From Bacteroides acidifaciens (GTDB lineage Bacteria > Bacteroidota > Bacteroidia > Bacteroidales > Bacteroidaceae): a stretch of DNA of 64,000 bases. The notes under the pieces were generated by a model that saw only the letters and a list, made by a program, of their open reading frames with translations, was not told the DNA's origin and did not search any database. This document shows positions 15,794-25,600 of the stretch, one piece after another. Position 1 is the stretch's first letter. Each line of letters starts with the position of its first letter. The position numbers were made by a program, and so were the translations under genes. The stretch spans positions 868,001 to 932,000 of the forward strand of contig NZ_CAEUHO010000001.1 in assembly GCF_903181435.1 (NCBI RefSeq), read 5' to 3'.

Positions 15794-17401
15794 ATGAAAT
15801 ATCCCATTGGAATACAGAGTTTCGAACGCCTTCGTGAAGACGGATATGTTTACATAGACAAGACCGCTTTGGTTTACAGTCTTGTGCAAGAAGGTTCAAT
15901 CTATTTTTTGAGCCGTCCCCGCCGATTCGGGAAAAGCTTGCTGGTTAGCACGCTCGCCTGTTACTTTCAAGGGCGGAAAGAACTTTTTGACGGACTGGCA
16001 ATCTCCCGCCTTGAAAAGGACTGGTTGCAATATCCTATCTTCCGTGTGGACTTCAACGGAGGGAACTACACCCGTGAAGGAGAACTGGAGAAAAGCATCG
16101 AAACCTACATAGCCAAATGGGAAGTGGAATATGGAAAAGACCCCCTTGAAACCACTACAGGTGACCGCTTCAAGGGGGTGTTGCAACGTGCCTATCAAAA
16201 GACCGGACAGCGAGCCGTAGTGCTAATAGATGAATATGATAAACCTATTCTCGACGTACTTGACACCGGAGCGTCTACCCGTACTCACGAAGGAGAAAAG
16301 CGACTGCTTGAGGATCATCATAGAGAGATTCTCAAATCTTTCTATTCCACCTTTAAAGGGGCCGACGAATACCTGAGATTCGTTTTGCTGACAGGAGTTA
16401 CCAAATTCTCACAAGTCAGTGTATTCAGCGGATTCAACCAACCTACAGATATCAGTATGAGTGAACAATACGAGTCTCTTTGCGGTATCACCCAAGAGGA
16501 ATTGGAGAAATATTTTGAAGAACCTATGATCCAACTGGCCACTAAATACCAATGTACAGTAAAGGAAATGAAGGATTGGTTGCAACGACAGTACGATGGC
16601 TATCATTTCAGCACGAACATGACAGGCATTTACAATCCATTCAGCATTCTTAATGCTTTTCGAATGAATGAAATCCGTGACTACTGGTTCGCCACCGGAA
16701 CTCCCACTTATCTGATACGCCTGCTGCAACACAGTCGCGAACAGATGAACGAACTGACAGGGAAATTCTACAAACCCTCTTTATTTGTAGATTATAAGGC
16801 AGATGTAGAGCAACCGTTACCAATGATTTTCCAAAGTGGATACCTCACCATCAAAGAATATAATAAAAGAATGGGAACCTACTTGCTTGATTTCCCGAAC
16901 AATGAAGTACGCGAAGGGTTCCTGTCTATGTTGGCTGCCAACTATATGAAGCCGAAAAGCAAGGAAGTGACAAGCTGGACAACAGATTCTGTAATGGATC
17001 TTGAGCGAGGTGATACAAATGCATTCCGCCGTTCGCTCACTTCTTTTTTGGCAAGCATTCCTTATGATTCTCACGGTTCGCTGAAAGATATAGATATCAC
17101 CGAGAAACATTTTCAATATACTTTTTACCTATTGCTTCGTCTCATAGGCGTATACTGCATTGCCATCCACTGTGAAGACCGCCAAAGTTACGGAAGAGTG
17201 GACTGCACGCTGGAGATGGACGACTATGTGTATATCTTCGAATTTAAGATGGATGGTACGGCACGGGAAGCTTTGGAACAAATAGAGAAAAATGGTTATG
17301 CCAAGCCCTATCTGGCAGACAAGCGCAAGGTCATTTGCATCGGAGTAAGTTTCTCCTCTTCCACACGCACAATCGAGGATTGGGAAGAAATCTCACTGTA
17401 A
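15794..17401 (+). CDS. AAA-ATPase-like / PD-(D/E)XK nuclease-like protein (DUF1703 type)
   Basis: 535 residues of a family very common in many copies in Bacteroides: N-terminal AAA-ATPase-like domain and C-terminal PD-(D/E)XK-like domain. Visible: conserved start PIGIQSFERLREDGYVYIDKT, a P-loop variant RPRRFGKSL (Lys47), Walker B VVLIDEYDKPI (Asp146-Glu147), and near the C-terminus GRVDCTLEM followed by YIFEFKMDG, which fits the D...ExK nuclease core. Cytoplasmic. Its cellular role is not established. It has normal GC compared with the AT-rich genes before it, and its own promoter. Confidence 0.9.
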   Translation: MKYPIGIQSFERLREDGYVYIDKTALVYSLVQEGSIYFLSRPRRFGKSLLVSTLACYFQGRKELFDGLAISRLEKDWLQYPIFRVDFNGGNYTREGELEKSIETYIAKWEVEYGKDPLETTTGDRFKGVLQRAYQKTGQRAVVLIDEYDKPILDVLDTGASTRTHEGEKRLLEDHHREILKSFYSTFKGADEYLRFVLLTGVTKFSQVSVFSGFNQPTDISMSEQYESLCGITQEELEKYFEEPMIQLATKYQCTVKEMKDWLQRQYDGYHFSTNMTGIYNPFSILNAFRMNEIRDYWFATGTPTYLIRLLQHSREQMNELTGKFYKPSLFVDYKADVEQPLPMIFQSGYLTIKEYNKRMGTYLLDFPNNEVREGFLSMLAANYMKPKSKEVTSWTTDSVMDLERGDTNAFRRSLTSFLASIPYDSHGSLKDIDITEKHFQYTFYLLLRLIGVYCIAIHCEDRQSYGRVDCTLEMDDYVYIFEFKMDGTAREALEQIEKNGYAKPYLADKRKVICIGVSFSSSTRTIEDWEEISL

Positions 17402-17453
17402 CCTGACGTGATACTTTATAGAACGTGTATCTTCAAAAGTAAACCTGTAAGTC

Positions 17454-17539
17454 AGCCGACTGAAGTCGGCTATCTGGTCAACTTTAGTCAGCCAATCAGA
17501 CGGCTCTAGTTGTCTAAGTGGACAACTGGAGTTGGCTGA
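17454..17539. repeat. Pair of intergenic hairpins
   Basis: The 427-bp gap between the ATPase-like gene and the HTCS holds two hairpins. First: AGCCGACT / AGTCGGCT (17454-17471) with a 2-nt loop. Second: TCAGCCAA (17488-17495) pairs with TTGGCTGA (17532-17539), with an inner stem AGTTGTC / GACAACT (17508-17527). The first may end the upstream transcript. Apart from the HTCS promoter I see nothing else in this gap. Confidence 0.55.
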
Positions 17540-17795
17540 TATTGAAAAGACTGCTGGCTACTTGAATTATACCATAATCGTTCCTCCTTCCTTTATGTAC
17601 TATATGTCATTTGATTGCTGATATGAGTCGGAAGAATGCCAATCCCAGGAAGGACGTGAAGATGTGAAGGTTGGTGAATACTGTATTTCTTGTCGTTTCT
17701 TCACCGGAACTATCTATGAATGAGAACCTAAGATACCTGTGATGAATGTGAATAAGAGATTTTATAATTAAGTATAATTATACTTGTTTTTTTAG

Positions 17796-17803
17796 TATCT
17801 TTG
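17796..17803 (+). promoter_or_regulatory. -7 element of the HTCS promoter
   Basis: TATCTTTG fits TAnnTTTG exactly, 25 bp before the start codon. No TTTGTAC-like half-sites lie at the positions seen in the three PUL promoters, so the regulator is probably not under its own operator. Confidence 0.6.
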
Positions 17804-17828
17804 TTCCGCTTTATAATACAGAATATTT

Positions 17829-20800
17829 ATGAGATACACACATTTATACTCTTTAAATGCGCTTTTGCGGTTATGCCTTTGGTTGATAGCCGTTTTAGGA
17901 ACAACCACACTCTCAGCCCAAGACATATCCTTCAATTATCTATCCACTGAAAACGGACTGTCCCAGTTCTCCGTTTATGCCTTGCATAAAGATGAGCTCG
18001 GACGAATCTGGATTGGCACACGTGACGGATTGAATGTCTATGACGGAAACCGGATACAATACTACAAGCATGATAAGGAAGACGAACATTCCCTTGTGGG
18101 CAATCTAGTCCGAAATATTTGTGGGGATAATAAAGGGATGCTGTATGTACAGACTTCTGAAGGATTATGTGAGTTTGATATGCATTCGGAAAAGTTTTAT
18201 ACCATTCAGAAAGGCGGAGTGTATAATATCACCTATGGAGCCGACACACTGTTCACGGGTGGAGACTGGAAAGTCCATTATTATGACACAAAGTCACGTG
18301 AATTGAAACCTTATTGTTCATTGGATGTCCATCAACTGATTGTATCCCTGTTGAAGGATGATGACGGAAACCTGTGGATGGGGACACGTAAAGGATTGTA
18401 TTGTCTCAAGAAAGGACACAGTGTGCCGGAATGTGTGTTGTCTCAAGTCTATGTTTATAATCTGTATCAGGATACGTCCGGTGATATGTGGATATCCACT
18501 TGGGAAGACGGACTTTTCTATCTGTCCGACAGCGGGATAGTGCAATATACGGACGGAAAGAAGAACGGTCGGAAGGAACTGTCATCCAATTCGGTAAGGG
18601 ACTGCTGCGAAGATAATCAGGGGAATATGTGGATTGCCACTTTCGACGGGCTGAATAAGTTGAATAAGAAAACGAAAGAATTCACCCATTATACCCCTTC
18701 CGATGTGCCGGGTAGCCTGAGCAACTCATCAGTTTACTGTATCATCAAAGACCATCAGGGAACGATGTGGGTGGGAACCTACTTTGGTGGAGTGAATTAC
18801 TTCAATCCCGAATATGAAATTTACACTTACTATCGTCCCGGAAAGAATGAAAGCACAGGATTGACGTATCCTGTCATCGGCTGCATGGCAGAGGACAAGC
18901 AGGGAAATATATGGATAGCTTCCGAAGGCGGCGGACTGAACTATTACAATCGGAAAACAAAACAATTTAAGTGGTATAAACATAAGGAAGGAGAAAATTC
19001 TCTTTCGTCCAACAATATAAAATCATTATATTATGACCCGCAGGAAGACGTGCTCTGGATAGGTACACATCAAGAGGGGCTCAACAGGTTGGATATTAAG
19101 ACCGACCGGATTAGCCGATACCGTATGTCTGACAGCGATAGCGAAAAATCGTCCAACGTGGTTTTGGATATTATTCCTTATGGTCAGGATATCCTGATAG
19201 CCTCTTATGACGGTGTATTCATTTTCAATCCGCGGACAGAGAAGTTCACTATGTTGCTCGATCTGTTCAGTAACAGCCTGTATATTGATTCGCAAGGGAT
19301 TCTGTGGATTGCTGTGGAAGGGCGCGGAGTATATGCCTATCATTTTGACACCAAAGAATTGATAAATTATCATTATTCGTCTGATGCGGAAAACTCGATA
19401 AGTTACAGCAAGGTGACCAGTATTACTGAGGACAGGCATCATAATATGTGGTTCTCCACAATCAGTTCCGGTATCGACGTTTTCTACCGGGAGACGGGGA
19501 AATTTGAAAACTTTAATGCCCGGAACAATAAACTCGGCAGCGATTGCGTCTATTCCACTGTCGAATCTCAGAATGGAAAACTGTTGCTGGCTACGAATCA
19601 GGGATTCACTATCCTGGATTACTATACCAAGATATTCAACAACCATAGTGCCGAAAGCGGCTTTCCGTTTACCACACTCAACGAGAAGGCTCTTTACCAG
19701 TGCAAGGATGGGGAAATATTCCTGGGTGGGGTGAAAGGCATGATTTCTTTCTATGAGAAAGACTTGGATATACCTCTCAAACCGTACAATATTATCCCTG
19801 TGCGGTTGTGGGTAAATGGTGATGAGGTCGGTGTTAATGATGAAACCGGTATTTTGCAGTCTTCGCTCTACAACGTTCCTTCCATTACCTTGAAAAGCAA
19901 TCATTCCGTACTGAGCATTGAATTTGCGATGACTAATTATATTGCAGCGAATAAGAATGAACTTGTCTACAAACTGGAAGGCTTCTCGAATGAGTGGGCG
20001 CAAACTCACGGACAGAAGATGATTACCTACACCAATCTTCCCGCGGGAAATTATACGCTGATTGTCAAAGCAGCGGGAGCGAACCACGTGTACCAACCGG
20101 AATGCCGCCTGGCAATAACCGTCCTGCCACCGTTCTATAAGACAGGATGGGCTTATCTGCTATATGTCATTGTCATAGGTGTTATCCTGTTTTATCTCAT
20201 AAAGGCATATCGTGACCGTATCCGGTTGCAGGAATCTTTGAAATACGAACAGCAGCATATCCATGATGTGGAGGAACTGAACCAGTCGAAACTCCGTTTC
20301 TTTACCAATATCTCCCATGAGTTCCGCACTCCGCTGACCATCATTATCGGGCAGATAGAAATGCTGCTCCAGGGGCAGTCTTTCTCGCCTACGGCTTACA
20401 ATAAGTTGTTGAATATCTACAAGAACGGTTTGCAGCTGCGGGAATTGATTAGCGAACTGCTTGATTTCCGTAAGCAGGAACAGGGACACATGAAGATAAA
20501 GGTGAGCAGGCATGAACTGATTGATTTCCTGTATGAGAATTATCTCCTTTATGTGGAGTATGCCGCTACTTGTAACATACATTTCCAATTTGATAAGGGA
20601 GAGGAGCATCTGGAAGTGTGGTATGACTCGCGACAGTTGCAGAAAGTGATAAATAATCTGTTGTCCAATGCATTCAAATATACGCCGAAGGGAGGAACCA
20701 TCTCTTTGAATGTATATAAGAAAGGAGAGGAAGCGGTGATTGAAGTTTGCGACAGCGGTACGGGCATCCGTCCGGAAGAGATAGAAAAAATCTTCGAACG

Positions 20801-21860
20801 TTTCTATCAAGTGGGAGGTGACTCGGGCAATATTCAGGGAACGGGCATCGGTCTGGCTTTGAGCAAGGGTATTATCGAACTGCATAAAGGGCGCATTGAG
20901 GTCAGCAGCCATTTGGATAAGGGAACCACCTTTACCATTTACCTGAAACTGGGAAAAGAGCATTTCCAGAAAGAACAGATTGACACCGAACCTGTGAAAG
21001 AAGAACCTTTGAGTATGCCTGCCGAACCACAATTGCAACTGGAACAGCAAGTGATGGACGAAGACGTACAAAACAGAATCAAAGGAGCTAAAATGCTGAT
21101 TGTGGAAGACAATACTTCTTTGCGGGAGATGCTGGCGGGATTGTTCGAGCCTTACTATGAGGTGTTGACCGCTTCCGATGGGGAAGAGGGGTTGCAAAAG
21201 GTGCAGGAAGTGATGCCGGACATCATTATAAGTGATATTATGATGCCCAAGATGACAGGTATAGAACTCTGCAAGCAGATAAAAGCGAATTTTGAGACAT
21301 GCCATATCCCTGTTGTACTGCTGACGGCACGTACCGCTATCGAGCATACTATCGAAGGATTGCGGATTGGTGCGGATGATTATATAACAAAGCCTTTCAA
21401 TGTGAACCTGCTGATTTCAAGATGTAATAATTTGGTGAACAGCCGCAGGGTATTGCAGGAGAAGTTCGGCAAACAGCCTCAGACACAGGTGCAGATGTTG
21501 GCTACTAATCCGATGGATAAGGAGTTACTGGACCGCACGGTTGCCATTATCGAGAAGAATTTGGATAACTCGGAGTATTCGTTGTCTGATTTGATAAAGG
21601 AACTGTATATCTCACGTACCAACTTCTTCACCAAGATAAAAGCTATCACAGGGCAGACACCGAATGAGTTCATATTGACTATACGCTTGAAGAAAGCTGC
21701 CTGGCTGCTGAAACATGAACAGTACTTGTCTATCACCGAAGTATCAGACCGTACGGGATTCAGTTCCCAACGTTATTTCAGCCGTTGTTTCAAAGATATG
21801 TATGGTATCAGTCCGTTGTATTACCGGACGGGGGGCAAGGAAGATAATCAGGAAGAATAA
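17829..21860 (+). CDS. Hybrid two-component system regulator (HTCS) of the PUL
   Basis: 1343-residue fusion of sensor kinase and response regulator, in the inner membrane. Order: signal peptide (about 1-31); periplasmic two-propeller sensor with repeated 'G.iWiGT' type blades (about 35-700); Y_Y_Y domain (about 700-765); transmembrane helix (about 774-795); HisKA with FFTNISHEFRTPLT, phospho-acceptor His830; HATPase with NNLLSNAFKYTP and GTGIGLALSKG; receiver with Asp1136 in IIISDIMMPKMTG; C-terminal AraC-type double HTH (SDLIKELYISRTNFF to GISPLYYR). HTCS proteins bind a glycan fragment in the periplasm and activate the neighbouring PUL. It lies between the two halves of the PUL and is the natural candidate for binding the shared promoter motif. 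Confidence 0.96.
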   Translation: MRYTHLYSLNALLRLCLWLIAVLGTTTLSAQDISFNYLSTENGLSQFSVYALHKDELGRIWIGTRDGLNVYDGNRIQYYKHDKEDEHSLVGNLVRNICGDNKGMLYVQTSEGLCEFDMHSEKFYTIQKGGVYNITYGADTLFTGGDWKVHYYDTKSRELKPYCSLDVHQLIVSLLKDDDGNLWMGTRKGLYCLKKGHSVPECVLSQVYVYNLYQDTSGDMWISTWEDGLFYLSDSGIVQYTDGKKNGRKELSSNSVRDCCEDNQGNMWIATFDGLNKLNKKTKEFTHYTPSDVPGSLSNSSVYCIIKDHQGTMWVGTYFGGVNYFNPEYEIYTYYRPGKNESTGLTYPVIGCMAEDKQGNIWIASEGGGLNYYNRKTKQFKWYKHKEGENSLSSNNIKSLYYDPQEDVLWIGTHQEGLNRLDIKTDRISRYRMSDSDSEKSSNVVLDIIPYGQDILIASYDGVFIFNPRTEKFTMLLDLFSNSLYIDSQGILWIAVEGRGVYAYHFDTKELINYHYSSDAENSISYSKVTSITEDRHHNMWFSTISSGIDVFYRETGKFENFNARNNKLGSDCVYSTVESQNGKLLLATNQGFTILDYYTKIFNNHSAESGFPFTTLNEKALYQCKDGEIFLGGVKGMISFYEKDLDIPLKPYNIIPVRLWVNGDEVGVNDETGILQSSLYNVPSITLKSNHSVLSIEFAMTNYIAANKNELVYKLEGFSNEWAQTHGQKMITYTNLPAGNYTLIVKAAGANHVYQPECRLAITVLPPFYKTGWAYLLYVIVIGVILFYLIKAYRDRIRLQESLKYEQQHIHDVEELNQSKLRFFTNISHEFRTPLTIIIGQIEMLLQGQSFSPTAYNKLLNIYKNGLQLRELISELLDFRKQEQGHMKIKVSRHELIDFLYENYLLYVEYAATCNIHFQFDKGEEHLEVWYDSRQLQKVINNLLSNAFKYTPKGGTISLNVYKKGEEAVIEVCDSGTGIRPEEIEKIFERFYQVGGDSGNIQGTGIGLALSKGIIELHKGRIEVSSHLDKGTTFTIYLKLGKEHFQKEQIDTEPVKEEPLSMPAEPQLQLEQQVMDEDVQNRIKGAKMLIVEDNTSLREMLAGLFEPYYEVLTASDGEEGLQKVQEVMPDIIISDIMMPKMTGIELCKQIKANFETCHIPVVLLTARTAIEHTIEGLRIGADDYITKPFNVNLLISRCNNLVNSRRVLQEKFGKQPQTQVQMLATNPMDKELLDRTVAIIEKNLDNSEYSLSDLIKELYISRTNFFTKIKAITGQTPNEFILTIRLKKAAWLLKHEQYLSITEVSDRTGFSSQRYFSRCFKDMYGISPLYYRTGGKEDNQEE

Positions 21861-21865
21861 ATGAT

Positions 21866-21892
21866 AATTTAGGGGCGTAGCGCCCCTAAATT
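21866..21892. terminator. Bidirectional terminator between convergent genes
   Basis: AATTTAGGGGCG and CGCCCCTAAATT form a perfect 12-bp GC-rich stem with a 3-nt loop, 5 bp after the HTCS stop and before the convergent glycosidase gene ending at 21930. Confidence 0.85.
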
Positions 21893-21929
21893 CCTATTTG
21901 TCTTTTCAACCAGCATTAAGAATATGCTT

Positions 21930-23069
21930 TTACCGGATAGGAATAACCATGTTCCATGACTTTTTCGCATTCTCAAAACCACCGGGGCCGTCCATGGTAG
22001 CGAAGAAGATATATGTCGGCTTTCCGTTTTCAAAGAGAATAAACGGACGTTCCAACTGTCCCTGCATCTCTATTTTTCCGTCTTCCCATTCCACAGTACG
22101 CGAGTACGCCTTCGGGTCTTTGTCTATGTTCCAGTTTATCCCGTCCTTGGAGTGTGCCATAGCGCCGCCGCCCCATTCACCGGTAAACTTGCTTACATGG
22201 TCCTTGAAGATGGCGTGGTATCCCCTTTGGTCTTTCCATAAGAACGGGTCTTCCGCTTCCCCTTGTCCGTCTATCTGAAAAATAGGCTGATTGTTGTTGA
22301 GCACGGTATAAGGACCTTCGATTGAGGGCGCATAGGCGATGCCCAGTGCCATGTCCGAGTGTTTGCCATTCTCGGTGTGCGCGCGTCCTTTGAAAATCAT
22401 CATGACCGAACCGTCTTCCTGCAGGATAGGAGAGGGGTTGGAAGTCAGGAAGCTGTAAAACGTGTTAGGTTGCGTCTTTAGTATAGGTTCGTCCATGCGT
22501 TTCCACGGGCCGTAGGGAGAATCCGCTACTGCCAGTCCGATACGTTTGTTGGCACGGGCTACGATGCACCACGGGCTGTCCAATGTCAGCTCATCATACG
22601 TAGGCTCGGCAAATGGGTGGGTGGAGCCCATATATATAAGGTAGTACTTATGGTTATACTTCAAGATACGGGGATTGTGTGCCGAGCGTCCGTCCCAGTA
22701 CTGTGCGCCGCGTGCCGGAAGAGCTACATCGGAGAAGCGGTAAGGGCCCTGAGGTATATCCGATACGGCATGTACAATCTCCGAAGCTACCATCCAACTG
22801 GGATGAAAAGGCAGCGATTTAGGAAAACGGGAGACAAACATATGGTATTTGCCGTCATCTCCTTTTATAACCGAGCTCCCCCATACCCAATAGTTTTCGG
22901 ACTCGAAGGCAGGAGTGTGCGGAGCTTTGGCCAAATGATGAAAAAGCTCGTTGGATGACTTCTGCTTTAACTCAACAAGATTCGTAATCTTCTGAGCATA
23001 TCCGTAACTACTGCCGGTCAGCAGGCATATTGCCCCTACAAGCAAAGGTAAAATAGAATTTCTTTTCAT
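21930..23069 (-). CDS. Five-bladed beta-propeller glycosidase, GH43-like, secreted
   Basis: 379 residues from the ATG at 23069; a longer open frame exists upstream, but the signal peptide (KRNSILPLLVGAICLLTGSS, cleaved near GYAQ) begins here. The body has repeated propeller strands such as YHMFVSRFP, GPYRFSDVAL, YYLIYMGSTHP, GPWKRMDEPIL and GEAEDPFLWKDQRGYHAIF, typical of the GH43/GH32/GH62 clan group. Conserved acids (SAHNPRI region, GEAEDPF) could be catalytic, but I cannot fix the family or substrate. Last gene of the leftward SusC operon, 16 bp after the DUF4955 gene. Confidence 0.75.
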   Translation of the reverse strand: MKRNSILPLLVGAICLLTGSSYGYAQKITNLVELKQKSSNELFHHLAKAPHTPAFESENYWVWGSSVIKGDDGKYHMFVSRFPKSLPFHPSWMVASEIVHAVSDIPQGPYRFSDVALPARGAQYWDGRSAHNPRILKYNHKYYLIYMGSTHPFAEPTYDELTLDSPWCIVARANKRIGLAVADSPYGPWKRMDEPILKTQPNTFYSFLTSNPSPILQEDGSVMMIFKGRAHTENGKHSDMALGIAYAPSIEGPYTVLNNNQPIFQIDGQGEAEDPFLWKDQRGYHAIFKDHVSKFTGEWGGGAMAHSKDGINWNIDKDPKAYSRTVEWEDGKIEMQGQLERPFILFENGKPTYIFFATMDGPGGFENAKKSWNMVIPIR

Positions 23070-23085
23070 ATTCTGCAAAGATGCT

Positions 23086-24777
23086 TTATTTAAGATAATC
23101 AATAGCCGGCAAATATCCCAGCCGGCGTTGTAACTGAGCCTTATAGAGAGACTGCGGGCGAACCTTTTTGCCATAACTCTCCATCAGTTTCACTTGTGAA
23201 ACTTCAAAATTAACATTTTCTCCATGAAAACCGACAATAACCGGTGGAAGAAATTTCCAGCCGCGTTCGTCGCTCCACCATATCCACTTGTTGGCTTCGT
23301 TGGAAAGAGTACGGGTTGCGCAGAAGTTCCAAAGCACCAAATCGTCCAGATGATTGGGTAGCTGATTCGTATCTCCGCCTTGATGGGATTGAAGAAACCC
23401 GCCTGTGCAACTATCCAGCAAAGTCGCCCTGGGTTGTGTAGCATGCGATTCGAAATTGCTGTCATTCCCCCAGGTACAATCCTTGATGACTGTTCCCAAC
23501 GATTGCTTGCTGACGCCTACCGCATGCCATTGTCCCGCATTTGCCATCGTTTTTGATTTGGCTTCGTCCCGTACGTCCGCTATCAATACCCGTGAAGAGC
23601 CGGCAGTATGTACGGAGCAATGCCCGCGGTTTCCGCTGATGCGGATATCGTAGGCGGATATATTGGCGCATAAGGTAAAAGTTGCTGCTTCGCTGACACT
23701 GTGGAAGTCCACCCGGCGTACCCAGCCATTGACAATCTGCTGAAAGCCGAGCGGCTTGTAGGCCGAGTTCTCATACCATTGGCTATGCACAAAATCTTCT
23801 CCTGCCTGCCCTTTGAAAGACAAGTCTTCCACTCCCACGTTCTCGTAGCAGTCGTAGTGGCAGACAGTCCAGTTCCAGCGGGGATTCACTTCATGCATGA
23901 TAGGTTCGACGAAGGTGATACGGTTGCCGCTGACGGATTTCACTTCATGGAAATCGTACACTTGCACGCCTTGCGTCTGTAACTGCGTCATGGAAGTCAT
24001 CCATCGGTATGGATGCAGCTCTTCGGCAATCAGTTCGGGAGAGTTGTCTTCCAGTTTCAGGCAGACACGGTCGCCCGGACGGATACTTCCCGTAGAAGCC
24101 ACTTCTACAGAGAAACTTCCTTTCGGCGAACTTCCCGTCACTTTTGCCAGCAGGTTCGAGAATCCGTTCCAGTTCTTGAAGTCGAACATGGAGCCTGCCC
24201 ATTCTACATTGGGCAAAGGCGGGTAGGGGGCTGCCATGGTGATGGTGGTCTTGTCCCGTCCTGCTCCTTTCAGGATGATATTTCCGGCACGTATCTGCAT
24301 TCTCACATCGTTGTCCGAGTCTCCCCGATCGCTTTCATCATAAAGGATAAATTCACCTTCGGGAAAATAAATGAGAGCGTTGGCTTTGCGATTACCGTTG
24401 ATACCGATTTTATCGAGAATCTTCAGTAAGGCATCCCGGTCGGATTTGCCGTCGTCGGGGATAGCACCGTAGTCGGTGACGTCATAAACGGTATATCCCA
24501 ATGTCCATACATCGGGTGGTGCCGTTTCTCCGTGTTTGTATCCAGCATAGGAGAAATCGAGGAGTACGTTCGCTTCGTTGCCTGCCACGAAATCCGTCCA
24601 TGCCTTGCAATCGGAAGTATCCGGTTCGGGCTCCGGTTCGGGCTTCGGTTCGGGGGCGGGCACAACAGGCAAAGGGCCTGCCTCTTCCGGCTTTTCGTCG
24701 GAATGGCAGGCCGCTATCACCAGTAGACAAAACAGGTAAAGAATACTCTTTCCCGGCATGTTTCCTAGTAGTTTCAT
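23086..24777 (-). CDS. DUF4955-type beta-helix lipoprotein
   Basis: 563 residues from the ATG at 24777, which overlaps the upstream stop as ATGA; a TTG two codons earlier is less likely. Lipobox VIAAC, then a PEP-rich spacer (PEPKPEPEPEPDT) that lifts the enzyme from the membrane. The domain starting at YTVYDVTDYGAIPDDGKSD is the pectate-lyase-3-like right-handed beta-helix entry, and the C-terminal part (WHAVGVSKQSLGTVIKDCTW, then FLQSHQGGDTNQLPNHLDDL) matches the DUF4955 type found in PULs. A polysaccharide-cleaving or binding role is inference. Most likely at the cell surface. Confidence 0.75.
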   Translation of the reverse strand: MKLLGNMPGKSILYLFCLLVIAACHSDEKPEEAGPLPVVPAPEPKPEPEPEPDTSDCKAWTDFVAGNEANVLLDFSYAGYKHGETAPPDVWTLGYTVYDVTDYGAIPDDGKSDRDALLKILDKIGINGNRKANALIYFPEGEFILYDESDRGDSDNDVRMQIRAGNIILKGAGRDKTTITMAAPYPPLPNVEWAGSMFDFKNWNGFSNLLAKVTGSSPKGSFSVEVASTGSIRPGDRVCLKLEDNSPELIAEELHPYRWMTSMTQLQTQGVQVYDFHEVKSVSGNRITFVEPIMHEVNPRWNWTVCHYDCYENVGVEDLSFKGQAGEDFVHSQWYENSAYKPLGFQQIVNGWVRRVDFHSVSEAATFTLCANISAYDIRISGNRGHCSVHTAGSSRVLIADVRDEAKSKTMANAGQWHAVGVSKQSLGTVIKDCTWGNDSNFESHATQPRATLLDSCTGGFLQSHQGGDTNQLPNHLDDLVLWNFCATRTLSNEANKWIWWSDERGWKFLPPVIVGFHGENVNFEVSQVKLMESYGKKVRPQSLYKAQLQRRLGYLPAIDYLK

Positions 24778-25574
24778 TGGCAAGTGGCAGTTAATGTATT
24801 TATCCTGTTCGCTTGCAACGTCATCGGACTGTCGGCTGTATACCGGAATGCTACACCGTTGTCACCGATGATTTTGATACATCTTTCACTTAATTCCTGT
24901 GCGGGGACTACGCCGCGGAAGGTGTCGTCACTGAGTCTCATCAAAGTGACTTCCGACACGGTAGCATCTGTTTTCACGGTTGCGTCCTGTGCTTGGAGAT
25001 TTACCGAAGCGGTGGTGTAGGCTTTCAGTATCACTTTGTCCGCCTTTACTCCTGCGGGCAGGGTGACTTTTACTTCCAGCAACGCCAGGGCGTGGGTGAA
25101 CGAAAGGGCAACTGCCTCATCGTTCGCTTCCGATGTCACATTCTCGGCCAGCAGCAGGTCGCTTTGGTTCAATCCGTTGGCTGCCTGGTCTGTACTGACG
25201 GTAAAGTCGAAAACGGTTGCCGTATTTCCTTCCGCGTATGGGTAGTAAGCATAGAAATTGACATCACTTCCATCGAGGGGAAAAGTAACAAGAGTTTCAG
25301 AACTCCATGCGTTTTCTTTATACAGATAATTCAGGTTGCTGTGAAGAGTTGCGGAAGTGGACCGGTTGAGGACGAAGACCCCGATGTGGTCTTCGTCTAC
25401 AAACACAGTCTTCCGGTCGGTGGTCTGCGTGCGTGTCTGCACGATGTTGGTACTGAAAACAATCTCTTTACCCGTTTCTTGGGGGAATGTACCGTCTGTT
25501 GCATCCTGGCTGCACGAACCGAGAATGAGCGTCAGTAAAGACGCTATTCCCAATCGTATGTATTGTGTTTTCAT
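24774..25574 (-). CDS. Fimbrillin family lipoprotein
   Basis: 266 residues, lipobox LGSC with Cys21. Beta-rich sequence with features of fimbrillin (Mfa/FimA-like) proteins: EIVFSTNIVQTRTQ near the start, IGVFVLNRS, VNFYAYYPYAEGN, a conserved LSFTHALALLEVKV segment and a C-terminal AFRYTADSPMTLQANRINTL. Polymerising fimbrillins lose an N-terminal segment and assemble by strand exchange; in a PUL such proteins are usually thought to act as glycan-binding or surface accessory proteins, which is inference here. Coupled to the next gene by a 4-bp overlap. Confidence 0.8.
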   Translation of the reverse strand: MKTQYIRLGIASLLTLILGSCSQDATDGTFPQETGKEIVFSTNIVQTRTQTTDRKTVFVDEDHIGVFVLNRSTSATLHSNLNYLYKENAWSSETLVTFPLDGSDVNFYAYYPYAEGNTATVFDFTVSTDQAANGLNQSDLLLAENVTSEANDEAVALSFTHALALLEVKVTLPAGVKADKVILKAYTTASVNLQAQDATVKTDATVSEVTLMRLSDDTFRGVVPAQELSERCIKIIGDNGVAFRYTADSPMTLQANRINTLTATCQ

Positions 25575-25600
25575 GATTTTCAGTTGTTACGGAAGTTGTG

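Noticed and set aside
19026..20096. 356-codon minus-strand open frame inside the HTCS gene
   Set aside because: Antisense shadow of a real gene with clear domains; no start signal, family or composition of its own. The same applies to the minus-strand frames at 20160-21347, 8585-9583, 7733-8512, 10013-11026 and 34051-35160.
24600..24665. Tandem GGTTCGGGCTCC-like repeat in the + strand
   Set aside because: It is the codon repeat of the PEP-rich linker in the DUF4955 lipoprotein, not an independent repeat element.
24778..24783. TTG start for the DUF4955 protein
   Set aside because: The ATG at 24777 makes an ATGA overlap with the upstream stop and keeps the lipoprotein signal intact.
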